Shown here: positions 1 through 8,896 of the stretch, one piece after another | How the letters are laid out: every line of letters begins with the position of its first letter | Position numbering within the stretch: the first letter of the stretch is position 1 | Source of the DNA: Oleiphilus sp. | Lineage (GTDB): Bacteria; Pseudomonadota; Gammaproteobacteria; Pseudomonadales; Oleiphilaceae | DNA: 64,000 bases | NCBI GenBank assembly: GCA_006212045.1 | Contig: PZPK01000003.1 | Span: forward strand, 1-64,000 | Reading direction: 5' to 3' | The notes under the pieces: generated by a model | Databases searched by the model: none | What the model was told of the DNA's origin: nothing | What the model saw: the letters and a program-made list of their open reading frames with translations, nothing else | Translations under genes and position numbers: made by a program

Positions 1-94
1 GAGAGTCCATCATAATAGTGTCCACTAAAAATAAGTGGACACTATTGAAGCGGGTGCGACCTGGGATAACTAGGTGGTATTACCGGGCGCTTAC
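1..94 (-). mobile_element. Terminal fragment of a probable IS66-family insertion sequence (continues beyond left edge)
   Basis: Read on the minus strand from position 94, the sequence begins GTAAGCGCCCGGTAAT. IS66-family elements are known for terminal inverted repeats that begin GTAA, often GTAAGCG, and for 8-bp target duplications. The junction falls exactly where a methyltransferase reading frame is cut off, and the TAA inside this end supplies that frame's stop. Further in lies a perfect 13-bp inverted repeat (14-26 with 34-46), and a possible ATG follows at 13 or 10 on the minus strand, where a first transposition gene could start. The transposase is outside the window, so the family name is inference from the terminus only. 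The predicted target duplication is GAATCTTC (95-102). Confidence 0.5.
14..46. repeat. Perfect 13-bp inverted repeat with 7-bp loop
   Basis: AATAGTGTCCACT (14-26) and AGTGGACACTATT (34-46) are exact reverse complements around AAAAATA. No gene ends directly into it and there is no T-run, so a simple terminator is unlikely. Its place about 50 bp inside the predicted insertion-sequence end suggests a regulatory hairpin or operator of that element. Confidence 0.6.
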
Positions 95-288
95 GAATCT
101 TCTACCTCGTTCTGATGATAATCATAGATTGCTTTCTCTTCGGCCGATGACAGGTGATAGGCGGCCGGTACGAAAACCAGATAACAATGATTGCAGCGGA
201 AAAAGGGACGCTTGGGTGTCTGGTCTATCTGGCTGCACTTTCTTTCCGTGCATAGTGGGCAGGCCACGATATCGTTCTTGCTTAGCAC
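91..288 (-). pseudogene. Truncated zinc-ribbon class I SAM methyltransferase (N-terminal 65 residues)
   Basis: The 65-residue frame has the N-terminal zinc ribbon of a methyltransferase family: a CPLC knuckle near residue 10, a second RCNHC knuckle, then LVFVP, a HLS..EEK stretch and DYHQN. Intact members continue with a GYRRFL-like segment and the SAM-binding Rossmann domain, about 200 residues in all. Here the frame stops after EDS, precisely where GTAAGCG begins, so the catalytic domain is missing. The start is uncertain: GTG at 288 is the longest option, and an AAGGA lies about 12 bp upstream. The gene was probably split by the insertion element, with the remainder left of the window. Confidence 0.65.
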
Positions 289-446
289 CGTCTTGTCGTT
301 CCTTTTTTAGGGCTTTCCGGCGGAAGTTGTGCGGATCAACAGGGCTTTGAAGGCGGCCGTAAAACGCGTTACTGAAATGGAATAATCTGTCTTTTGCGAA
401 AATTGTGACCTTGGGTCATGTTTGCTATTCCATTTACGCTTGCCTT

Positions 447-455
447 TGCTATGAT
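447..455 (+). promoter_or_regulatory. Candidate extended -10 promoter
   Basis: TGCTATGAT fits an extended -10 (TGN followed by TATGAT at 450-455), about 90 bp before the start of the binding-protein gene. No good -35 is seen at 17 bp, which is tolerated with an extended -10. Confidence 0.35.
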
Positions 456-546
456 GTGCGCCCAGTTTAAAACCCTCTCTCTGCGAATCCAAGTAGATCC
501 GTATAGAGAGATTGTCAGACCCCCAAAAAACCTGAGGAATATAATA

Positions 547-1542
547 ATGGCATTGCGTCGCCTCCTGATGGCCCTGGCCCTCATCGCATCAAGCACCACA
601 GCTATGGCGCTCGATAAAAAGAAATTCTGTATGTATGACCCCGTTGGCGCCAATGGACCGGCTATGACCTTTTTCTCGGATCTGAAACCCAAGGCGATTG
701 CCTGGGGCCTTGATATTGAGCTGCAGGCTTACACGGATGAGAAAGTGGCTTCCAATGACTTCAAAGCCGGTATGTGTGATGTGGTGTTTCTGACCGCTAT
801 CCTGAGCCGTGCTTACGTGCCGTTTGGCGGCACTCTGGATGCGATTGGCGGCATTGTCAGCGAAGATGGGCTTAATCGCGTTTTGAAAGCGATTACCAAT
901 CCCAAAGCAGGCGCGTTGCTGACTAATGGTAACTATGAAGTGGTTGGCTCACTTCCTGTGGGTTCGGTATACCTGTTCGTGAATGATCGCAGCATCGACA
1001 GTGTTCCGGATTTCAGCGGCAAGAAAATTTCTGTTCTGAACGAAGACCCACAGAGCCTGAAGTTTGCAAACATGGCTGGCGCTTCGCCTGTCGGGACATC
1101 GCTGGCCACATTCTCGGGTCAGTTTAACAACGGCAATATCGACATTCTGCCAATGGTTGCGCTGGGATATAACGTGTTTGAGTTGTACCACGGTCTCGGT
1201 GACAAGGGCGGTATCATCGACGAAAAACTGCTCTACGGGATGATGCAGATGATTTCCCACAAGGACCGTTTCGGACCTGATTTTGGCCAGCAGATGCGTG
1301 AGTATGTGCTTAGCCGCTTGCCCGACATTCACAAAATGGTAGAGGATGCGGAAGCTGAAATCCCGGCTAAATACTGGATCAAGACGGATCCGGAAACCAA
1401 AGCTGCGATTCAGAAGTTCAAACGCGATATTCGTTTGTCATTGCGTGATGAAGGTGTCCATGACAAGAAAGCACTCAAGCTTTTGTGGAAGATTCGCTGT
1501 AGCGTAGATCCTTCACGCGCCGAGTGTGCCGCTCCTGAGTAA
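547..1542 (+). CDS. Putative periplasmic solute-binding protein
   Basis: A 331-residue exported protein. The ATG at 547 is chosen because it opens directly onto a signal peptide (MALRRLLMALALIASSTTAMA, cut before LDKK); the frame also runs open upstream to 418, but that stretch is not signal-like. The mature part resembles the two-lobed solute-binding proteins marked as putative and of unknown ligand in marine gammaproteobacteria (I recall the label DUF6091 but cannot verify it). Features include an early Cys (KKFCMYD), a conserved-looking central part with VGSVYLFVNDRS, and two Cys near the C-terminus that could form a disulfide. No membrane permease genes lie next to it, so transport is not established; a sensory or envelope role is possible. 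It is followed by its own terminator. Confidence 0.6.
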   Translation: MALRRLLMALALIASSTTAMALDKKKFCMYDPVGANGPAMTFFSDLKPKAIAWGLDIELQAYTDEKVASNDFKAGMCDVVFLTAILSRAYVPFGGTLDAIGGIVSEDGLNRVLKAITNPKAGALLTNGNYEVVGSLPVGSVYLFVNDRSIDSVPDFSGKKISVLNEDPQSLKFANMAGASPVGTSLATFSGQFNNGNIDILPMVALGYNVFELYHGLGDKGGIIDEKLLYGMMQMISHKDRFGPDFGQQMREYVLSRLPDIHKMVEDAEAEIPAKYWIKTDPETKAAIQKFKRDIRLSLRDEGVHDKKALKLLWKIRCSVDPSRAECAAPE

Positions 1543-1573
1543 GTTATCTTTGGAGAGCGTTTAATATTGAATA

Positions 1574-1615
1574 AAGAGCCGCTTCCTGAACAGGAATGCG
1601 GCTCTTCTTCTTTCT
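1574..1615 (+). terminator. Rho-independent terminator
   Basis: AAGAGCCGC (1574-1582) pairs with GCGGCTCTT (1598-1606), and the loop itself contains TTCCTG/CAGGAA, giving a long stem. A pyrimidine-rich tail, CTTCTTTCT, follows. It ends the solute-binding-protein gene. Confidence 0.8.
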
Positions 1616-1635
1616 GAGTACACAAGAGGTTATAC

Positions 1636-2871
1636 ATGTCATCTGAATCCCTGAATCTGGGCAGCCCGTTTGCAGTCACCGCCAGCCGTGAAATCAAGAA
1701 CCGGTTTTTTAAATCCGCAATGAGCGAGCAGCTGGGTGATGCCCAGCACAATCCCAGTAAGGGCTTGGCGCGTCTTTACGGAACGTGGGCACGCGGCGGA
1801 ACAGGCTTACTGGTCACCGGCAATGTCATGGTGGATCGCTCTGCATTAGGCGAACCAAAGAACGTCGTGCTGGATGAATTAAGTGATTTGTCCGCTTTTG
1901 AGCGCTGGGCAGCCCAGGCCAAGCGCAACAATACGCAGGTCTGGATGCAGTTGAATCATCCTGGCAAGCAGATCCCCAAATTCCTCAACAAGGAACCTGT
2001 CGCACCCTCGGCCATTTCTTTGGAGAATGGTTTGCAATCGGCCTTCAATACGCCTCGGGCACTCAAGGCGAAAGAGATAGAGGCCATTGTTGAGCGTTTC
2101 GCAACTGCCGCGCGACTGGCGAAAGAATCAGGTTTTGACGGTGTACAAATACATGGTGCACACGGATACCTGGTCAGTCAGTTCCTTTCGCCGAGACATA
2201 ACCAGCGCAAGGACGAGTGGGGCGGGTCTCTGGAAAATCGCATGCGCTTCGTCAGGGCCGTCTATCGGGCCATTCGCGCACAGGTTGGCGCCGAATTTCC
2301 TGTCGGTATTAAACTGAATTCAGCGGACTACATGAAAGGCGGATTCGGGCCTGAAGAGTCGATGGCGGTAGTGAAAGCATTGTCAGAGGAAGGTATTGAT
2401 CTGATTGAGGTTTCCGGAGGCACTTATGAAAGTCCCAGTATGGTTGGACATCGGGTCAAAGCCTCGACGCAAAAGCGGGAAGCCTATTTTCTGGAATATG
2501 CCGAGCAGGTGCGTGCATTGGTGGATACGCCCTTGGTGGTAACCGGTGGTTTTCGAAGCGGTGAGGCGATGCAGGAAGCGCTGTCTTCCGGCGCTACTGA
2601 TATGATCGGTTTGGCACGACCCCTGGCCGTGGATCCTGAGTTACCGAACAAGATTCTTGCAGATAACTCGCATCGCATTGAGATCAAAAAGCCAACGACA
2701 GGGGTCAAGCTCATTGACAAGATGACCATGCTTGATATTACCTGGTATGAAACGCAACTCGCGCGTATGGCCAAAGGCAAATCCACGCGCCCCGGGCAGA
2801 GTGCATGGTTTTCGGTCTTCGACACCTTGAGTGCGGCCGGAATGGAAGCCTTTAAACAACGCCGGGCCTAG
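1636..2871 (+). CDS. NADH:flavin oxidoreductase, Old Yellow Enzyme family
   Basis: A 411-residue soluble FMN enzyme with a TIM-barrel fold. Family marks are clear: WMQLNHPGKQ (residues about 97-106), the IHGAHGYL block followed by SQFLSPRHNQR, then WGGSLENR in the middle, and the phosphate-binding VTGGFRSG and GLARPLAVDP near the end. Members use NAD(P)H to reduce activated alkenes, including unsaturated fatty acyl derivatives (2,4-dienoyl-CoA reductase-like) and enones; the substrate here cannot be read from sequence. The length matches the single-domain class without the C-terminal FAD/NAD domain of FadH. It stands alone between the upstream terminator and the ccm promoter region. Confidence 0.85.
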   Translation: MSSESLNLGSPFAVTASREIKNRFFKSAMSEQLGDAQHNPSKGLARLYGTWARGGTGLLVTGNVMVDRSALGEPKNVVLDELSDLSAFERWAAQAKRNNTQVWMQLNHPGKQIPKFLNKEPVAPSAISLENGLQSAFNTPRALKAKEIEAIVERFATAARLAKESGFDGVQIHGAHGYLVSQFLSPRHNQRKDEWGGSLENRMRFVRAVYRAIRAQVGAEFPVGIKLNSADYMKGGFGPEESMAVVKALSEEGIDLIEVSGGTYESPSMVGHRVKASTQKREAYFLEYAEQVRALVDTPLVVTGGFRSGEAMQEALSSGATDMIGLARPLAVDPELPNKILADNSHRIEIKKPTTGVKLIDKMTMLDITWYETQLARMAKGKSTRPGQSAWFSVFDTLSAAGMEAFKQRRA

Positions 2872-2947
2872 CGCTTTCGTGCCACAGGAAAATCCTGGTT
2901 GACCTAACATTAACGAATCGAGAGGTGCGTTGGCCATAGTCTGCTCC

Positions 2948-2953
2948 TATAAT
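2948..2953 (+). promoter_or_regulatory. Candidate -10 box of the ccm operon
   Basis: A perfect TATAAT lies 35 bp before the CcmA start. The -35 position (2925-2930, GTGCGT) matches poorly, so the promoter may need an activator or be weak. Confidence 0.4.
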
Positions 2954-2987
2954 GCGGCTTTTGTGACAGGGTTCAGGGGCCGCTAGA

Positions 2988-3635
2988 TTGTCGATTCCAG
3001 CTATTACGCCTTCCGCTTTGCTGGAGGCCAGTGAGTTAAGTTGTGAGCGGGATGATCGCCGGTTGTTTTCGGACTTGAGTTTTGCCGTGCACGCTGGGGA
3101 TGTCGTTCAAATCGCAGGCGCGAATGGTGCAGGTAAAACCACCTTGCTGCGGATACTGGCCGGGCTATATCACGGCTATCAGGGCAACCTGTTTTTCAAT
3201 GGTGAGCGGATTGATGCGCAAACAGCCACAATAAACGAAACCCTTCTCTTTATCGGGCACAAATCGGCGGTTAAGCCCTCCTTAACGGTACTGGAAAACC
3301 TGCGTTTTATGGTTGCATTACAGCAGCGTGTTGATGAACGATCCCTGTACACAGCGCTCGAGACTGTGGGGCTGGCCGGGTACGAAGATGTCCAGTGCCA
3401 AAACCTGTCGGCAGGGCAGCAAAGGCGGGTTGCATTGGCCCGGCTCTGGGTCTCAAATGCTCGTCTCTGGGTTCTGGATGAAATTTTTACGGCCATTGAT
3501 CTTTCCGGGGTTGCGCAATTGGAGGCTTTTTTGGCCCGCAAGGCCGATCAGGGGGTTGCCATCATTTTGACGACTCATCATCGTCTGTCTTTACCTTCTC
3601 TGAAAAAGATCACGCTGGGCGCTGGTCATGTCTGA
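2988..3635 (+). CDS. ccmA: Heme exporter ATP-binding protein CcmA
   Basis: A 215-residue ABC ATPase that works with CcmB in the CcmABCD complex, releasing heme-loaded CcmE during cytochrome c maturation. The Walker A is GANGAGKTT (residues about 45-53), and the signature LSAGQQRRVALARL is the CcmA type. The Walker B reads LWVLDEIF, whereas the family normally has LDEPF, so the proline after the catalytic Glu is replaced by Ile. The best start is the TTG at 2988, which gives the usual length. It is the first gene of a nine-gene ccm operon and overlaps ccmB by 8 bp, implying translational coupling. Confidence 0.93.
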   Translation: MSIPAITPSALLEASELSCERDDRRLFSDLSFAVHAGDVVQIAGANGAGKTTLLRILAGLYHGYQGNLFFNGERIDAQTATINETLLFIGHKSAVKPSLTVLENLRFMVALQQRVDERSLYTALETVGLAGYEDVQCQNLSAGQQRRVALARLWVSNARLWVLDEIFTAIDLSGVAQLEAFLARKADQGVAIILTTHHRLSLPSLKKITLGAGHV

Positions 3636-4320
3636 AACGGGGCATTCTCTTCTCTTTGTTCTTCGGGTTGTTCTGGTGCGGGAGTTTTTGGCTGCGTTTC
3701 GCAAGCGGCAGGATCTGGCGAACCCGCTGGTGTTTTTTGTATTGGTAGTGGTGCTGTTTCCCCTGGGTGTCAGCCCGGAACCGGACTTTCTGGCCAAATC
3801 TTCAGCAGGCGTGGTTTGGGTGGCCGCGCTTCTGGCAATGATGTTGTCTCTGGAGCGTATGTTCAGAAGTGATTTTGATGATGGCGGGCTGGAGCAGCTG
3901 GTACTTAGCCCGCAGCCTCTTTATTTGATAGTGCAGATTAAAGTGTTTGTTCACTGGTGTCTTACTGGCTTGCCGTTGATACTGTTATCCCCCCTGTTGG
4001 GGACGATGATGCACTTGCCTGCAGAGCACTTGCCGATTCTTTGCCTGACCTTGCTGTTGGGGACCCCGACCTTGAGCCTGATTGGTAGCATTGGTGCCGC
4101 TTTGACGGTAAGCTTGCGCAGCGGTGGTGTGCTGATTAGCCTCATTATTTTGCCCCTGACGATTCCTGTCCTTATCTTTGGTACAGGGACCGTGCTGGCG
4201 AGTGTGGATGGTTTGGCTGTTGGTGGTTACCTGGCAATACTGGGCGCCATACTGGCACTCACCTTCACTCTGGCACCGCTGGCCTGCGCTGCAGCACTGA
4301 AAATGAGTGTAGCGTCCTGA
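3628..4320 (+). CDS. ccmB: Heme exporter membrane protein CcmB
   Basis: A 230-residue polytopic inner-membrane protein with about six hydrophobic helices. It contains the family's VVLFPLGVSPEP region near residue 45 and the LEQLVLSP motif near residue 90. It is the transmembrane partner of the CcmA ATPase in the complex that frees holo-CcmE from CcmC and CcmD. Its start overlaps the end of ccmA, and a 56-bp gap separates it from ccmC. Confidence 0.93.
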   Translation: MSETGHSLLFVLRVVLVREFLAAFRKRQDLANPLVFFVLVVVLFPLGVSPEPDFLAKSSAGVVWVAALLAMMLSLERMFRSDFDDGGLEQLVLSPQPLYLIVQIKVFVHWCLTGLPLILLSPLLGTMMHLPAEHLPILCLTLLLGTPTLSLIGSIGAALTVSLRSGGVLISLIILPLTIPVLIFGTGTVLASVDGLAVGGYLAILGAILALTFTLAPLACAAALKMSVAS

Positions 4321-4376
4321 GGCGGCATCTGGATTATGAAAAGACAATCAAGACTTTCTGACAGATTTATGAATCC

Positions 4377-5126
4377 ATGAATTGGACTTTTTTTCACAAG
4401 CTTGGCTCGCCCAAGTGGTTTTACGACATCTCTACACGTTTACAGCCCTGGTTTGCGGCCATTGGCCTGTTGATGCTGACCACCGGTGCGGTGTGGGGGC
4501 TCGCATTCGCTCCACAGGACTATCAGCAGGGACACAGTTTTCGCATTATTTATTTGCATGTTCCCACAGCGATACTGGCGCAATCCTGTTACATGATGAT
4601 GGCATTGTGTGCTTTTGTCGGCCTGGTTTGGCGCATGAAAATTGCCGACATGTTTATCGCCTCGGCCGCACCTCTTGGTGCAGCATTTACTTTTTTGGCC
4701 CTGTTCACCGGAGCTGTTTGGGGTAAGCCGACATGGGGCACCTGGTGGGTCTGGGATGCACGATTAACCTCGATGCTGGTGTTGCTGTTTTTGTACTTCG
4801 GGCTGATGGCATTGCGCGCAGCATTTGAAGATTCCGAGATGAGCGCAAAGGCCAGTGCGATTCTGGTGATTGTCGGCGTGGTGAATATCCCCATCATCAA
4901 GTATTCCGTCGAGTGGTGGAATACCCTGCATCAGCCAGCGACATTCAAGCTGACCGAGAAACCGGCGATGCCAGCCGAGATGTGGTTACCCTTGCTGGTG
5001 ATGATTATTGGTATTTACTGTTTCTTTGCCGCAGTTCTGTTTTCTCGCGTTCGCAATGAGATACTGGAACGCGAGCGGCGCACTAAATGGGTGCGCCAGA
5101 TCGTCGAAACGGAGGCGAGCCCGTGA
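4377..5126 (+). CDS. ccmC: Heme-handling membrane protein CcmC
   Basis: A 249-residue inner-membrane protein of the heme handling family with six predicted helices. It has the tryptophan-rich periplasmic heme-binding motif [13 protein letters not shown] near residue 120, and His residues in outer-face segments (YLHVP near residue 60, and near residue 184 in VEWWNTLHQ). CcmC presents heme to CcmE. Its TGA overlaps the GTG start of ccmD. Confidence 0.95.
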   Translation: MNWTFFHKLGSPKWFYDISTRLQPWFAAIGLLMLTTGAVWGLAFAPQDYQQGHSFRIIYLHVPTAILAQSCYMMMALCAFVGLVWRMKIADMFIASAAPLGAAFTFLALFTGAVWGKPTWGTWWVWDARLTSMLVLLFLYFGLMALRAAFEDSEMSAKASAILVIVGVVNIPIIKYSVEWWNTLHQPATFKLTEKPAMPAEMWLPLLVMIIGIYCFFAAVLFSRVRNEILERERRTKWVRQIVETEASP

Positions 5127-5344
5127 GTTTTGAGTCATGGCAAGACTTTTGGCACATGGGAGGGCACGGCCTTTACGTATGGTTGTGCTATGGCGTCGGG
5201 CTTCTGGTGATACTTGGTATCGCTCTTGCACCGGTCTGGCAGCGCAAGCGCCTGGTCAGAAAGCTTTATCAGCAATACAAGCGCCAGTCGCGAAACCAGG
5301 GCAAGGATACTTCGTCGGTGCAGATACAAGAGGTAAGTGAATGA
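5123..5344 (+). CDS. ccmD: Heme exporter small subunit CcmD
   Basis: A 73-residue protein with one transmembrane helix (about residues 15-35) followed by a strongly basic tail, the normal CcmD design. It helps release holo-CcmE. The start is taken as GTG 5123, overlapping the ccmC stop, because it gives the expected [18 protein letters not shown] beginning; longer readings from 5087 lie inside ccmC. It overlaps ccmE by 4 bp (ATGA). Confidence 0.9.
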   Translation: MSFESWQDFWHMGGHGLYVWLCYGVGLLVILGIALAPVWQRKRLVRKLYQQYKRQSRNQGKDTSSVQIQEVSE

Positions 5345-5844
5345 ATCCGAAGCGAAAGCAGCGCATGATTCTGGTGGTTTTTCTGCTACTTGGTTTTGCA
5401 AGTGTCATTGGTCTGGCAATGTATGCGCTGACGGAGAATATTAATCTGTTCTATAACCCCACCCAGATAGCGTCCGGTGAGGCACCGGTGGATGCGCGTA
5501 TCAGGGCAGGCGGCATGGTATTGGAAAATAGCGTATCCCGTGACGATGAAACGCTTGCGGTCAGTTTCACCCTGACGGACTACCAATCCAATGTGGTAGT
5601 GCGTTATCAGGGTATTCTTCCTGACCTGTTCAGAGAAGGGCAGGGTATTGTGGCACTTGGTAAGATGGACAGTAAGGGCGTGCTGATTGCCGACGAAGTA
5701 CTTGCCAAACATGATGAGAATTACATGCCGCCGGAGGTGGCCGATGCGCTTGAGAAATCGGGCTATAGCATCAAGGACAACAACGACAAGCGCGACAAAT
5801 CCGGCAACGGTGCTTACTACCCTCAGAACAAGGACACGCCATGA
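5341..5844 (+). CDS. ccmE: Periplasmic heme chaperone CcmE
   Basis: A 167-residue protein with one N-terminal signal anchor (residues about 9-30) and an OB-fold periplasmic domain. The covalent heme-binding His124 and the axial Tyr128 are present in the HDENY motif. The flexible charged C-terminal tail is typical. It accepts heme from CcmC and passes it to CcmF. It overlaps both neighbours by 4 bp. Confidence 0.95.
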   Translation: MNPKRKQRMILVVFLLLGFASVIGLAMYALTENINLFYNPTQIASGEAPVDARIRAGGMVLENSVSRDDETLAVSFTLTDYQSNVVVRYQGILPDLFREGQGIVALGKMDSKGVLIADEVLAKHDENYMPPEVADALEKSGYSIKDNNDKRDKSGNGAYYPQNKDTP

Positions 5845-7817
5845 TACCTGAACTGGGATTGTTCGCCCTGATACTGGGCCTTGTGTTAGCCAGTGTTCAG
5901 TCGGTTCTTCCGATGTGGGGCAGCTATCGGGGGAATGTGGTGTTTATGTCTACCGCCCGTTCACTGGCTGTAGGGCAGTTTACACTGGTTGCGCTCAGCT
6001 TTGCCTGTTTGACGCTTTCCTTTCTGAACGACGATTTCAGCGTCAAATATGTCGCCAATCATTCCAACACCTTGTTACCGGTTGCGTTTAAATTCAGTGC
6101 GGTATGGGGTGGCCATGAAGGTTCCTTGCTGCTTTGGGCTCTCATCCTGTCGTCCTGGACGATTGCCGTGGCCTTATTCAGTCGGCAGTTGCCGCTGGTG
6201 ATGCTGGCGCGCGTGCTGTCCGTAATGGGCCTGATTTCGGTCGGATTTCTGCTGTTTATACTGCTGACATCCAGTCCCTTTGAGCGCTATCTGCCTAATT
6301 TTCCCCATGAGGGCGCTGACCTGAATCCGCTGTTGCAGGATTTTGGTCTGATTGTGCACCCGCCAATGTTGTATATGGGCTATGTTGGGTTCTCGGTCGC
6401 CTTTGCATTTGCCATTGCCGCATTGTTGGGCGGGCGGCTGGATGCGGCCTGGGCGCGTTGGTCGCGTCCATGGACAACGATTGCCTGGGTCTTTCTTACC
6501 ATTGGTATCGCTTTGGGTAGTTGGTGGGCTTACTACGAGCTGGGCTGGGGTGGCTGGTGGTTCTGGGATCCGGTTGAGAACGCTTCCTTTATGCCCTGGT
6601 TGGTAGGCACCGCGCTGATGCATTCTCTGGCAGTGACAGAGAAACGCGGTTCGTTCAAAGGCTGGACAGTCTTGCTTGCCATTATTGCCTTTAGCCTGAG
6701 TTTGCTGGGAACCTTTCTGGTTCGTTCCGGCGTGCTGACTTCCGTGCATGCTTTTGCGTCTGACCCCGAAAGAGGCCAGTTTGTGCTGGGCCTGCTCGGA
6801 ATCACGATGGTCTGCTCACTGGTCCTGTATGCGATCAGGGCACCGGATATGCGCAGTCATGCCGAACACGGACTACTGTCGCGCGAATCATTTTTGCTGG
6901 TGAATAATGTGCTGCTGGTGTGCGCCTGGGTGACAGTGATGCTGGGCACGCTTTACCCTCTGGTGCTGGATTTTATTGGTGCCAGCAAGCTATCGATTGG
7001 ACCGCCGTACTTTAACGCTCTGTTTGTGCCGCTGATGTCAGCGCTTGCTGTTGTGATGGGCTTCGGCGTGCTGGGACGCTGGAAAAGCACGCCAGGAAGA
7101 GAGTTGATCAATAAATTGCGCTGGGTTGCGTTGATCGCTGTTATTGCCGCGCTTCTGGTGCCTTATCTGTTGCTCGGCCATTTTAAATTTGGCGTCTTTC
7201 TCGGTGTGTTTTTATCGCTTTGGATTGTGTTGGTGGGGCTTCAGGATATTCGGGATAAGACGCGTAATAGCGCGAATCTCTGGGCGGGGTTGAAGAAACT
7301 TCGTCCTGCCTATTTCGGAATGCAATTTGGTCACTTGGGATTTGCGGTCGCAATAGCCGGGGTCGCGCTGGTTTCATTGGAAGCCGAAGAGCGGGACATC
7401 CGTATGGGCCCTGGCGACCAAGCATTAGTATCCGGCTATCTTTTTGATTTCAAAACCCTGGAAAGTGTCAGGGGTCCAAATTACCGGTCCAGGCAGGCCA
7501 TTTTTGAAGTGTCGAGAAACGGCGAACATGTGGCCATTCTTAAACCTGAAAAACGGACTTATTTTTCGCAGGATAATCCGATGACTGAAGCGGGTATTGA
7601 TCCGGGGCTGTTTCGTGATATTTACGTCGCACTGGGGGAACCGCTGGAGGGTGATGTTTGGGCCGTACGAATCCAGTACAAGCCCTTCGTGCGTTGGATC
7701 TGGTTAGGTGCACTGCTGATGGGATTTGGGGGAATACTCGCGGTATCGGATAAACGCTATCGTCTCGCTCGCAGGCAATCAGCTATTTCAGGGAACGAAG
7801 CAGGCGCTTCGGTATAA
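5841..7817 (+). CDS. ccmF: Cytochrome c heme lyase subunit CcmF
   Basis: A 658-residue polytopic membrane protein, normal family length. It has the [17 protein letters not shown] region near residues 85-100, the tryptophan-rich [16 protein letters not shown] heme-binding motif near residue 235, and a large C-terminal periplasmic domain before the last helix. CcmF takes heme from CcmE and, with CcmH and CcmI, attaches it to CXXCH apocytochromes. It lies 26 bp before ccmG. Confidence 0.96.
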   Translation: MIPELGLFALILGLVLASVQSVLPMWGSYRGNVVFMSTARSLAVGQFTLVALSFACLTLSFLNDDFSVKYVANHSNTLLPVAFKFSAVWGGHEGSLLLWALILSSWTIAVALFSRQLPLVMLARVLSVMGLISVGFLLFILLTSSPFERYLPNFPHEGADLNPLLQDFGLIVHPPMLYMGYVGFSVAFAFAIAALLGGRLDAAWARWSRPWTTIAWVFLTIGIALGSWWAYYELGWGGWWFWDPVENASFMPWLVGTALMHSLAVTEKRGSFKGWTVLLAIIAFSLSLLGTFLVRSGVLTSVHAFASDPERGQFVLGLLGITMVCSLVLYAIRAPDMRSHAEHGLLSRESFLLVNNVLLVCAWVTVMLGTLYPLVLDFIGASKLSIGPPYFNALFVPLMSALAVVMGFGVLGRWKSTPGRELINKLRWVALIAVIAALLVPYLLLGHFKFGVFLGVFLSLWIVLVGLQDIRDKTRNSANLWAGLKKLRPAYFGMQFGHLGFAVAIAGVALVSLEAEERDIRMGPGDQALVSGYLFDFKTLESVRGPNYRSRQAIFEVSRNGEHVAILKPEKRTYFSQDNPMTEAGIDPGLFRDIYVALGEPLEGDVWAVRIQYKPFVRWIWLGALLMGFGGILAVSDKRYRLARRQSAISGNEAGASV

Positions 7818-7843
7818 TGTAAGTCTAAGGATGTCAGGAATTA

Positions 7844-8383
7844 ATGAATAAACGACTTGTCTATTTTACGCCATTGCTTGCAGCCCTCGGCATAGGGTTG
7901 ATTCTGTATACGGCGATAGGGAAAGACCCCAGTAAGCTCGAAACTGCACGTCTGAATGACCCGGTGCCGGCATTTCAACTTGAAGACCTTCGCAATGCCG
8001 CTCAAACCTTAAACGAAGAAAGTCTTCGTGGCAGGCTGCGACTCGTGAATGTCTGGGCCACCTGGTGCCCCAGTTGCAAGGCGGAGCATGCTTATCTGGA
8101 AAAACTGGCGTCGGAGGGCATCCCGATCGTCGGTATCAATTACAAAGATGAGAGGGACGCGGCACTGCAATGGTTGAGCCGTTTGGGAGACCCCTATGAG
8201 TTTAATATCTATGATCCGGAGGGCAAACTGGGTTTCGATTTGGGGGTATATGGTGCCCCGGAAACTTATGTTGTTGACCCGCAGGGAGTTGTTCGACATC
8301 GTCATGTTGGCGAGTTGAATGCACGGGTTTGGCAGAATACATTGCAACCCCTGCTCGAAAAACTCGGGATGGAAGGTCGCTGA
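7844..8383 (+). CDS. ccmG: Thiol:disulfide interchange protein CcmG (DsbE)
   Basis: A 179-residue membrane-anchored thioredoxin-fold protein with an N-terminal helix (about residues 7-25). The active site is WCPSC (Cys75 and Cys78) within WATWCPSCKAEH, and the cis-proline loop (GAPETYVVD) is present. It keeps apocytochrome c and CcmH cysteines reduced. A CAGGA ribosome site precedes ATG 7844. It abuts ccmH with no gap. Confidence 0.94.
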   Translation: MNKRLVYFTPLLAALGIGLILYTAIGKDPSKLETARLNDPVPAFQLEDLRNAAQTLNEESLRGRLRLVNVWATWCPSCKAEHAYLEKLASEGIPIVGINYKDERDAALQWLSRLGDPYEFNIYDPEGKLGFDLGVYGAPETYVVDPQGVVRHRHVGELNARVWQNTLQPLLEKLGMEGR

Positions 8384-8896
8384 ATGAAAAACCTGATGCT
8401 CGTCTTCGTTGCATTACTCGGCTTGAATCTTGTTGGTTCCTGGGCACGGGCCAGTATTGATGTCTATGAATTCAGTACCGAGGAGACACGCGAAAAGTAC
8501 CATGCCGTTATCAAAGAGTTACGCTGTCCCAAGTGTCAGAATCAGGATATTGCCGATTCCAATGCGCCAATCGCAAAGGACATGCGCAGAGAAGTGCATC
8601 GCCTGGTTGAAAAAGGCGAGCAGCCAGATGCTATTGTGGCTTTTATGGTGGAGCGCTTCGGAGAGTTCGTCAGTTATCGGCCCAAGGTGACGGGCAGCAC
8701 CTACCTGCTTTGGTTTGGCCCATTCGTACTGGTCGTAGTGGGCCTTTTCGTTGTGTTTGGTGTCGCGCGCAAAAGAGCCGGAAATCCGACACGTAATAAG
8801 CAGCTTGATGTGAATGAAGCGGAACGTTTAAAAACGTTGCTTAAGGAGACGAAATCGAGCGCTGGCGAACAGGCATCTGAAAAGGACAATAAATGA
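8384..8896 (+). CDS. ccmH: Cytochrome c maturation protein CcmH (thiol reductase subunit)
   Basis: A 170-residue protein with a signal sequence (residues 1-23), the conserved LRCPKCQNQ motif (Cys48 and Cys51) and a C-terminal membrane helix (about residues 105-128). It reduces and chaperones the CXXCH site of apocytochrome c. It is the short form; the TPR part is encoded separately as ccmI, which overlaps its end by 4 bp. Confidence 0.94.
   Translation: MKNLMLVFVALLGLNLVGSWARASIDVYEFSTEETREKYHAVIKELRCPKCQNQDIADSNAPIAKDMRREVHRLVEKGEQPDAIVAFMVERFGEFVSYRPKVTGSTYLLWFGPFVLVVVGLFVVFGVARKRAGNPTRNKQLDVNEAERLKTLLKETKSSAGEQASEKDNK

Noticed and set aside
18-350. A 110-residue plus-strand frame at the left edge
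   Set aside because: It runs antisense to the methyltransferase remnant and has no family pattern.
418-546. N-terminal extension of the solute-binding-like protein
   Set aside because: The signal peptide starts at ATG 547, and the extension contains the predicted promoter.
3951-4347. Gln-rich minus-strand frames opposite ccmB
   Set aside because: These are antisense shadows of a Leu/Val-rich membrane protein.
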